A DNA stretch of 14,832 nucleotides from Novosphingobium sp. (GTDB taxonomy: Bacteria > Pseudomonadota > Alphaproteobacteria > Sphingomonadales > Sphingomonadaceae), in assembly GCA_028697875.1 (NCBI GenBank), contig JAQVEQ010000056.1, positions 1 through 14,832 on the forward strand, read 5' to 3'. Below the pieces are notes generated by a model that ran no database searches, was not told the origin of the DNA, and saw only the letters and a list, made by a program, of their open reading frames with translations. The position numbers were made by a program, and so were the translations under genes. How positions within the stretch are numbered: position 1 is the stretch's first letter; every line of letters starts with the position of its first letter. This document shows positions 1-4,655 of this stretch, piece by piece.

Positions 1-495
1 CCGCGGGTCGACGCGCCCGCGCCGCAGTTCCTGACCGAATATACCCGCAAGCCGGAATATGCACTGGGGCCGCACGTCGCGGCGCTCGGGCTGGTCTTTT
101 CGGCCGAAGGCAACCGCATGGGCGGGGCGTTCGCCAATGGCGCGTTCATCGCCCGCCACGGCTCGTGGAATCGCAACCCGCCGTCGGGCTACGACGTGGT
201 CTTCGTCCAGTTCGACGATCACGGCAACCCGCAAGGAAAGCCGGTCCCGGTGCTGACCGGTTTCCTCGCCGGCAGCGGCAAGACCCACGGCCGCCCGACA
301 TGGCTGGCGTGGGACAAGACCGGCGCCTTGCTGGTGAGCGACGACACCGCCGGGATCGTCTGGCGCGTATGGGCGCCCGAGGCCAAGCCGGCTGCGAAGA
401 TCGAGCGGCTCAATGCCAAGCCGCTGCCGCCGCAGCGCGAATTGCACGGCAACCCGAGCGAGGCGTTCGACAAGGACTACGTCGAAATCGGCTGA
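1..495 (+). CDS. PQQ-dependent sugar (sorbosone-type) dehydrogenase, C-terminal part
   Basis: The frame is open from the first base and ends at a TGA, giving the last 164 residues of a longer protein; the N-terminal part lies off the left edge. Seen: a segment reading RHGSWNRNPPSGYDVVFV, then GRPTWLAWDKTGALLVSDD, ending shortly after. The HGSWNR block and the late 'GALLVSDD.AGIVWRV' strand match the glucose/sorbosone dehydrogenase beta-propeller family, in which the last blades close the propeller around PQQ. Known of the family: periplasmic oxidation of aldoses or sorbosone using PQQ, passing electrons to the respiratory chain. The signal peptide and active-site residues are outside the window, so substrate and cofactor binding cannot be confirmed. 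It converges on the DUF815 ATPase with only 25 bp between stops, with no clear terminator. Some members of this fold are PQQ-independent lactonases or of unknown activity. Confidence 0.85.
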   Translation, partial: PRVDAPAPQFLTEYTRKPEYALGPHVAALGLVFSAEGNRMGGAFANGAFIARHGSWNRNPPSGYDVVFVQFDDHGNPQGKPVPVLTGFLAGSGKTHGRPTWLAWDKTGALLVSDDTAGIVWRVWAPEAKPAAKIERLNAKPLPPQRELHGNPSEAFDKDYVEIG

Positions 496-520
496 GGCCG
501 GAACGCGCGGGGAGAGGGGG

Positions 521-1345
521 CTAGAGCCTCCGGCCCCCGCGTCCGGCGATCTCGGTGACGAATTGCCACGCCGTCCGCCCGGAACGCGCCCCGCGCCGCC
601 GGGCCCATTCCAGCGCTTCGCCTTCGTCCCACGCCAGCCCGAAATGTTCGGCATAGCCGCCGATGATCGCGAGGTATTCGTCCTGGTTGCAGGCGTGAAA
701 GCCGATCGAGAGGCCGAAACGGTCGGCCAGCGCCAGGTTGTCGTCGACCGCATCGCGCGGGTTGAGCGGATCGTCCTGTTCGCGCGAATGGCGCGGGACG
801 ATCGCGCGGCGGTTGGACGTGACGGCAAGACGGACATTGGCCGGCCGCGCCTCGACCCCGCCTTCGAGCCAGCTGCGCAAATGGCGCGGGCCAATGGAAT
901 CGCCTTCGGCAAAGCCGAGATCGTCGATATAGGTCAGAAAATTGCGGTTCTGCCGCCCCAGCTCCGCGAATAGAGCGGAAAGCCCCTCCATCGCGTCGGT
1001 CGCGACCTGTACCAGGGCGAGGCTGCCGGGGAGGGCCGTCTGCGCGGCGAGCACGCTGGCCCGGATGAGCGCCGACTTGCCCATGCCGCGCGAGCCCCAC
1101 AGGAGCATGTCGTGCGCGGCATGACCGGCGGCGAGACGGGCAACGTTGTCTTCCACCAGCGCCTTCTGCCGGTCGATCCCGCGCAGCAGCGCGAGGGCCG
1201 GGGCTTCGAGCACTTCGATGCCGCGAGCGGAACGCCCATCCCAGACATAGGCCGGACTGGCCGTCCAGTCGGTGGCGGCGGGCGGCGGCGAAAGCCGTTC
1301 CAGCGCCTGGGCAATGCGGGCCAAAGGATCGCCCTGATCTGTCAT
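521..1345 (-). CDS. DUF815-family ATP-binding protein (AAA-type ATPase)
   Basis: 274 residues. The chosen ATG (MTDQGDPLARI) has AGAGG five bases upstream; longer in-frame starts exist but lack this and run into the promoter region. Seen: Walker A GSRGMGKS at residues 84-91 and a Walker-B-like TYIDDLGF around 138-145. Then comes a stretch with SWLEGGVEARPANVRLAVTS and NRR (sensor-like), a DRFGLSIGF block, and a CNQDEYLAII motif before a basic C-terminus. This order (RG.GKS, IDDL, LEGG.E.RP.NV, TSNRR, DRFGL, QDEYL) is the DUF815 signature. Known: a widespread single-domain P-loop family without a settled biochemical role. Inference: a stand-alone AAA-type remodeller or nucleotide switch. It is divergent from the Sua5 gene (115 bp between starts) and convergent with the sugar dehydrogenase, so it is probably monocistronic. 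I assign no substrate. Confidence 0.87.
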   Translation of the reverse strand: MTDQGDPLARIAQALERLSPPPAATDWTASPAYVWDGRSARGIEVLEAPALALLRGIDRQKALVEDNVARLAAGHAAHDMLLWGSRGMGKSALIRASVLAAQTALPGSLALVQVATDAMEGLSALFAELGRQNRNFLTYIDDLGFAEGDSIGPRHLRSWLEGGVEARPANVRLAVTSNRRAIVPRHSREQDDPLNPRDAVDDNLALADRFGLSIGFHACNQDEYLAIIGGYAEHFGLAWDEGEALEWARRRGARSGRTAWQFVTEIAGRGGRRL

Positions 1346-1460
1346 CGTGCCTCTTTCCATGGGTGGACCGTATGATACCGAGTGAGCCGCAGCCGGGCCG
1401 TCTGTCAACCGGGCAAGCTTTCCCTTGGCTAAATCGGCCGCGCAATCTAGCGAACGAAGG

Positions 1461-2405
1461 GTGAGCGACGCACCCGCGCCCCTGATCCGCCCCGCCACTG
1501 CCACGGCCATTGCCGAGGCGGCCGCGCGCCTGCGCGACGGCGGGCTGGTCGCGGTGCCGACGGAGACGGTCTATGGCCTCGCCGCGCGCGCCGACAGTGC
1601 CGAGGCCGTGGCCGCGATTTACCGCGCCAAGGGACGGCCCGATTTCAACCCGCTGATCGTCCATGTCGCCAGTCTCGAACAGGCCGAACGGCTGGCCCTG
1701 CTCGACGAACGGGCGCGCAAGCTGGCGGAATGTTTCTGGCCCGGTCCCCTGACCATGGTCCTGCCGCTGAAGGCGGGAGCGGAGGTCGCACCGGCGGTCA
1801 CGGCCGGGCTGCCGACAATCGCGCTGCGTATGCCGGCCCATCCGGTGATGCGCGCCTTGCTGGCCGAAGCGAACCTGCCGCTGGCGGCCCCGTCCGCCAA
1901 TCGCAGCGGCGGCGTCAGCCCGACCGCCGCGGCGCATGTCGCGCAATCGCTGGGCGAGGCCGCTGGCATGGTGCTCGATGGCGGCCCTTGCGAAAAGGGC
2001 CTGGAATCGACCATCGTCGCCTTGCGCGCGGATGGCCGCTGGCAGCTCTTGCGCCCGGGGCCGGTCGAAGAGTCGCGAATTTCCGCCATTCTCGGTGACG
2101 TCAGCCCCATTGTGACGTCACGGGTGGAAGCGCCTGGGCAGCTCGCCAGCCATTACGCCCCGGGCAAGCCGGTGCGCCTCGGCGCCCGTTCTGCCGAACC
2201 GGGAGAGTTCCTGATCGGTTTCGGGTCTGTGCCGGGCGATTGCACCCTGTCGGCAAGCGGCGATTGCGCCGAGGCCGCCGCGCGGCTCTATGCCTGCCTC
2301 CACCTGGCCGCCGCCGCGCCTCAGGCCCGCATTGCCGTGGCCCCGATTCCCGACGAAGGAATCGGGGCGGCGATCAACGACCGCCTGCGCCGCGCCGCAG
2401 CCTGA
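1461..2405 (+). CDS. L-threonylcarbamoyladenylate synthase (Sua5/YrdC family)
   Basis: Makes threonylcarbamoyl-AMP from Thr, bicarbonate and ATP, the first step of the t6A37 modification of ANN-decoding tRNAs (cytosolic). Seen: a YrdC domain over about residues 10-205 with VPTETVYGLAARA, YRAKGRPDFNPLIVH (the K-x-R-P substrate site), APSANRSGGVSPT (the SxN motif) and ESTIV. A linker and a second small alpha/beta domain follow to residue 314. The extra domain makes it the longer Sua5 type rather than the short TsaC type. Start: I chose GTG 1461 (VSDAPAPLIRP), which places the domain normally, but its AAGG abuts the start codon. TTG 1425 would add 12 residues and has no better ribosome site, so the start is uncertain. 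The stop codon is the first TGA of a heptamer tandem repeat. Confidence 0.93.
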   Translation: MSDAPAPLIRPATATAIAEAAARLRDGGLVAVPTETVYGLAARADSAEAVAAIYRAKGRPDFNPLIVHVASLEQAERLALLDERARKLAECFWPGPLTMVLPLKAGAEVAPAVTAGLPTIALRMPAHPVMRALLAEANLPLAAPSANRSGGVSPTAAAHVAQSLGEAAGMVLDGGPCEKGLESTIVALRADGRWQLLRPGPVEESRISAILGDVSPIVTSRVEAPGQLASHYAPGKPVRLGARSAEPGEFLIGFGSVPGDCTLSASGDCAEAAARLYACLHLAAAAPQARIAVAPIPDEGIGAAINDRLRRAAA

Positions 2406-2436
2406 ACACTGAACACTGAACACTGAACACTGAACG
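2402..2436 (+). repeat. 7-bp tandem repeat (CTGAACA)x5, last copy CTGAACG
   Basis: Five back-to-back heptamers, four identical and the fifth with one change. The first copy contains the TGA stop of the Sua5 gene. Each copy contains TGA and the unit length is not a multiple of three, so successive copies put a stop in every forward frame (TGA at 2403, 2410, 2417, 2424, 2431). It could have arisen by slippage. No coding role downstream is apparent. Confidence 0.9.
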
Positions 2437-2514
2437 CTGGGCTCGAAGGCCGGGTCCGAAAGCCAGTCGCGCCGCCAAGGCATAGCTAACCCAATCTTAA
2501 CCTTGAGCTGGCAG

Positions 2515-2534
2515 CTTGTACCTAGGTGTACGAG
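2515..2534. promoter_or_regulatory. Imperfect inverted repeat upstream of the exported-protein gene
   Basis: CTTGTAC and GTACGAG, 7-bp arms with one mismatch, flank a 6-bp centre (CTAGGT), about 75 bp before the start of the exported protein. The symmetry and location fit an operator for a dimeric regulator, but no regulator or clear -35/-10 pair can be assigned. It could be chance. Confidence 0.3.
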
Positions 2535-2607
2535 CGTATTCGGCACCGAAGTCGTTGTGTCCCGGCGCGGAAGCCCTGGCGGTCCGCTGTCATTGGTGGA
2601 GAAACAC

Positions 2608-3093
2608 ATGACTGCGCGACTGGCAAGGTTTCCCGTCCGACAGCGGCCTCGCCGCTCGCCGAAGAAGCCCTTGCGCTGGATCCAGCGTGCGCTGGCTCTC
2701 GGCATTGCCGTGTTCCTTGCCGGTGCCACTGTGAGCCAGTCGGCCCATGCGGCCCGCCAGCAGGTACTGCACCGCTATGGCCTTGAAATGCCCAAGGACA
2801 GCAAGACTCCGTTCGCGCAGACGGTGTGGCGCGATTACGAGGACACGGGCTTGCACTGCCGCTCCACTCTCGATGGCAGCAATCCCAGCGCGGTCCGTCA
2901 GGTCAAGGCGCGGATGGCCGATCCGGCCGGCTTCGCCCATATCGTGACGACTTTCTGGCCGCGCGAGACCGGCGGACAGGAACTGACCATGATGTTCCGG
3001 GCCGGAGCCGGGCCGGGCGGGGGCGAAGTCAAGGAAGCCCATGCGCTGGTCGACCCCGAAACCTGCCAGGCACGGCTGCTGTCGATCACGTAA
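2608..3093 (+). CDS. Predicted exported protein of unknown function
   Basis: 161 residues. ATG 2608 is preceded by GGTGGAG with a six-base gap, a good ribosome site; the longer in-frame start at 2503 has none. Seen: a long very basic N-region (residues 1-27, many Arg/Lys), a hydrophobic core ALALGIAVFLAGATV (28-42), and a signal-peptidase-I-like AHA|AR site after residue 48. The mature part is about 113 residues, without further membrane segments. It contains only two cysteines (C84 and C153), which could form a disulfide in the periplasm. I recognise no enzymatic motif and do not assign a family. A Gly-rich loop (GAGPGGGE) sits near residue 133. The gene stands alone between the heptamer repeat and a strong terminator. 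The N-region is long for a Sec signal and lacks a twin-Arg consensus. Confidence 0.75.
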   Translation: MTARLARFPVRQRPRRSPKKPLRWIQRALALGIAVFLAGATVSQSAHAARQQVLHRYGLEMPKDSKTPFAQTVWRDYEDTGLHCRSTLDGSNPSAVRQVKARMADPAGFAHIVTTFWPRETGGQELTMMFRAGAGPGGGEVKEAHALVDPETCQARLLSIT

Positions 3094-3118
3094 GGAACCC
3101 GGCCGATTGCCGGATACG

Positions 3119-3148
3119 AAAAGGGCCGCCCCAAGGGGCGGCCCTTTT
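3119..3148. terminator. Bidirectional intrinsic terminator
   Basis: A perfect inverted repeat: AAAAGGGCCGCCCC, two A, GGGGCGGCCCTTTT. The 14-bp stem is GC-rich with A4 and T4 at the ends, so each strand's transcript ends in a GC hairpin followed by U residues. It lies 25 bp after the exported-protein stop and 21 bp after the convergent carD stop, and can serve both genes. Confidence 0.92.
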
Positions 3149-3169
3149 GTTACGTCCGAACCTGCGCAA

Positions 3170-3703
3170 TCAGGCAGTTTCGGCGTTTTCGTAATACTTC
3201 GGCGCGTGGTCGTTGAGCACGGCGAGGATCTTCTGCAGCGCGGCCGGTTCATCGGTCTTTTCCATCGCGGCGAGTTCGCGCGCGAGACGGCTGGAGGCGG
3301 CTTCGAAGATCTGACGTTCGGAATAGCTCTGTTCCGGCTGGTCGTCGGGGCGGAACAGGTCGCGGGTCACTTCCGCGATCGACACGAGGTCGCCGGAATT
3401 GATCTTCGCTTCGTATTCCTGGGCGCGGCGCGACCACATGGTGCGCTTCACCTTGGGCTTGCCCTTCAAGGTCTCCATCGCTTCCTTGAGCGTCTTGTCG
3501 CTGGAAAGCTTGCGCATGCCGATCGCTTCGACCTTGTTCACGGGCACGCGCAGGGTCATCCGTTCCTTCTCGAAACGGAGCACATAGAGGTCGAGCTGCA
3601 TGCCGGCGATTTCCTGGCTTTGCAGTTCGATCACACGGCCGACGCCGTGCTTGGGATAAACGACATAGTCACCAACATCGAAGGCGGGAGCCTTGCCTGC
3701 CAT
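3170..3703 (-). CDS. carD: CarD family transcriptional regulator
   Basis: 177 residues. The start chosen is MAGKAPAFDVGDYVVYP, with AAAGGA six bases upstream; an in-frame start five codons earlier is less well placed. Seen: an N-terminal CarD/CdnL/TRCF RNA-polymerase-interacting domain (about residues 8-65) opening with VGDYVVYPKHGVGRVIEL and ending in an LRFEKERMTLRVPVNKVE-type strand. A helical Lys/Arg-rich C-terminal half (KPKVKRTMWSRRAQEYEAKI) follows and ends in a helix at the C-terminus. Known: CarD/CdnL bind the polymerase beta subunit and stabilise the open promoter complex at many housekeeping promoters; in Alphaproteobacteria CdnL affects growth and metabolic genes. The length is typical. 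It lies downstream of fdxA on the same strand, 284 bp away, so it probably has its own promoter. Confidence 0.95.
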   Translation of the reverse strand: MAGKAPAFDVGDYVVYPKHGVGRVIELQSQEIAGMQLDLYVLRFEKERMTLRVPVNKVEAIGMRKLSSDKTLKEAMETLKGKPKVKRTMWSRRAQEYEAKINSGDLVSIAEVTRDLFRPDDQPEQSYSERQIFEAASSRLARELAAMEKTDEPAALQKILAVLNDHAPKYYENAETA

Positions 3704-3757
3704 GTAACGTCCTTTCATACCGGCCGGACCTGCGCGAGGCGGTGAGGGTTATGGCGA

Positions 3758-3775
3758 CCGTGTCGTCGAACACGG
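3758..3775. other. Small inverted repeat in the carD upstream region
   Basis: CCGTGT and ACACGG, perfect 6-bp arms around CGTCGA, about 55 bp upstream of the carD start on the minus strand. It could be a leader hairpin or a protein site. It is short enough to be chance in GC-rich DNA. Confidence 0.25.
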
Positions 3776-3894
3776 CCGGAATGCTTCCTCACGTTTCTCA
3801 GGGGGTCCTTGTCTGCCTTAATCATGCTGCGCGACGGGAAATCCGCGGCAGTCAAGCCCTATATAGCGGTTTTTGGCGGAAAATGCCACCCCTT

Positions 3895-3918
3895 GGGCGA
3901 TTCATATGTGAATCGCCC
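3895..3918. promoter_or_regulatory. Perfect 10-bp inverted repeat containing two GANTC sites
   Basis: GGGCGATTCA-TATG-TGAATCGCCC: perfect 10-bp arms with a 4-base loop, between the fdxA stop (70 bp away) and carD (192 bp from its start). Each arm holds a GANTC sequence (GATTC, GAATC), the target of the alphaproteobacterial CcrM methyltransferase. No T-run follows on either strand, so it is a poor intrinsic terminator. It could be a factor-dependent 3' hairpin of fdxA or an operator for carD. This is the most symmetric non-terminator element in the window. Confidence 0.5.
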
Positions 3919-3987
3919 GAAATGGGGTTCCTGCAATATGGGGTTGTTTGGCCAGACAGGTCTCGCGGCGCGTTGGCCGCGCGGCGA

Positions 3988-4326
3988 TCAGTCGCCTTCG
4001 CCGGGTTCGGCCGAGAAGTACTTGTCGAACTTGCCGTCTTCGCCCTTGTGCTCGTCGGCGTCGGCGGGGCTGTCCTTCTTGCTCGTGAGATTCGGCCATT
4101 CGGCCGAATACTTGGCGTTGAGCTCAAGCCACTGTTCGAGGCCGCTCTCGGTATCGGGCAGGATCGCTTCGGCGGGGCATTCCGGTTCGCACACGCCGCA
4201 GTCGATGCATTCGTTGGGATTGATGACCAACATGTTCTCGCCCTCGTAGAAGCAGTCGACCGGGCAGACCTCGACGCAGTCCATGTACTTGCACTTGATG
4301 CAGGCTTCGGTGACGACATAGGTCAT
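3988..4326 (-). CDS. fdxA: 7Fe ferredoxin (3Fe-4S / 4Fe-4S), FdxA type
   Basis: 112 residues, cytosolic electron carrier. Seen: nine cysteines at 9, 12, 17, 21, 25, 40, 43, 46 and 50. By comparison with Azotobacter-type 7Fe ferredoxin I, C9, C17 and C50 bind the 3Fe-4S cluster and C21, C40, C43 and C46 the 4Fe-4S cluster; C12 and C25 are the usual free cysteines. The start MTYVVTEACIKCKYMDCVE and the following YEGENMLVINPNECIDCG block are characteristic. A C-terminal acidic/charged extension of about 50 residues follows the clusters, as is usual in this group. The ATG overlaps the stop of the S4-domain gene (ATGA), which suggests translational coupling. Redox partners are unknown from the sequence. 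There is no nif or fix context, so a general housekeeping role is more likely. Confidence 0.96.
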   Translation of the reverse strand: MTYVVTEACIKCKYMDCVEVCPVDCFYEGENMLVINPNECIDCGVCEPECPAEAILPDTESGLEQWLELNAKYSAEWPNLTSKKDSPADADEHKGEDGKFDKYFSAEPGEGD

Positions 4327-4643
4327 GGTCGGTAGTCCCTATCAGGCCCTTCGGGCGGTTCGATTCGTTGCCCTGCTATGGCGAAGTTGTCTCCGCCGTC
4401 AAGCACCCGATAACATTTGCGGGCCTCGTCCGGCGGGCCGCGCCGTTCGGGCAGGGCGAGCAGTTCGATCACCATGACCCGGCTGCGCAGGGGCAGGGTC
4501 AGCACGTCGCCGATCGCGGTTGCCTGTCCCATCCGTTCCACCCGTTTGCCGTTGCGCCGGATATGGCCTTCGCCGACCCATTTCTGCGCCGCGCCGCGGG
4601 TCTTGGCGAAGCGCAGGAGCCACAGGAGCTTGTCGATTCGCAT
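4323..4643 (-). CDS. S4-domain RNA-binding protein (Hsp15-like)
   Basis: 106 residues. Seen: an S4 domain at residues 1-60 opening MRIDKLLWLLRFAKTRGAAQ, then VGEGHIRRNGKRVERMGQA and a hydrophobic GDVLTLPL strand, then a short Pro/Arg-rich tail. The RIDKLLW..R..KTR...A...V..G.I..NG..V pattern matches Hsp15 (HslR), which in E. coli binds 50S subunits carrying a stalled nascent chain still attached to tRNA. The tail is shorter than in E. coli Hsp15, so equivalent function is inferred rather than shown. It lies 12 bp downstream of the helicase stop and overlaps fdxA by 4 bp, making a probable helicase-S4-fdxA transcript. No good ribosome site is visible before the ATG, fitting coupling to helicase translation. 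Confidence 0.88.
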   Translation of the reverse strand: MRIDKLLWLLRFAKTRGAAQKWVGEGHIRRNGKRVERMGQATAIGDVLTLPLRSRVMVIELLALPERRGPPDEARKCYRVLDGGDNFAIAGQRIEPPEGPDRDYRP

Positions 4644-4655
4644 GGACGCCGCAAG

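Noticed and set aside
1372..1408. Minus-strand TTGACA and TATCAT upstream of the DUF815 gene look like a sigma-70 promoter.
   Set aside because: They are 25 bases apart, far beyond the normal 16-18, so they cannot serve as one promoter; each alone is weak evidence.
477..1946. 489-residue minus-strand open frame spanning the DUF815 gene and the start of the Sua5 gene.
   Set aside because: The Arg/Ala/Gly-rich product has no domain and is a GC-rich alternative-frame shadow of two clearly supported genes.
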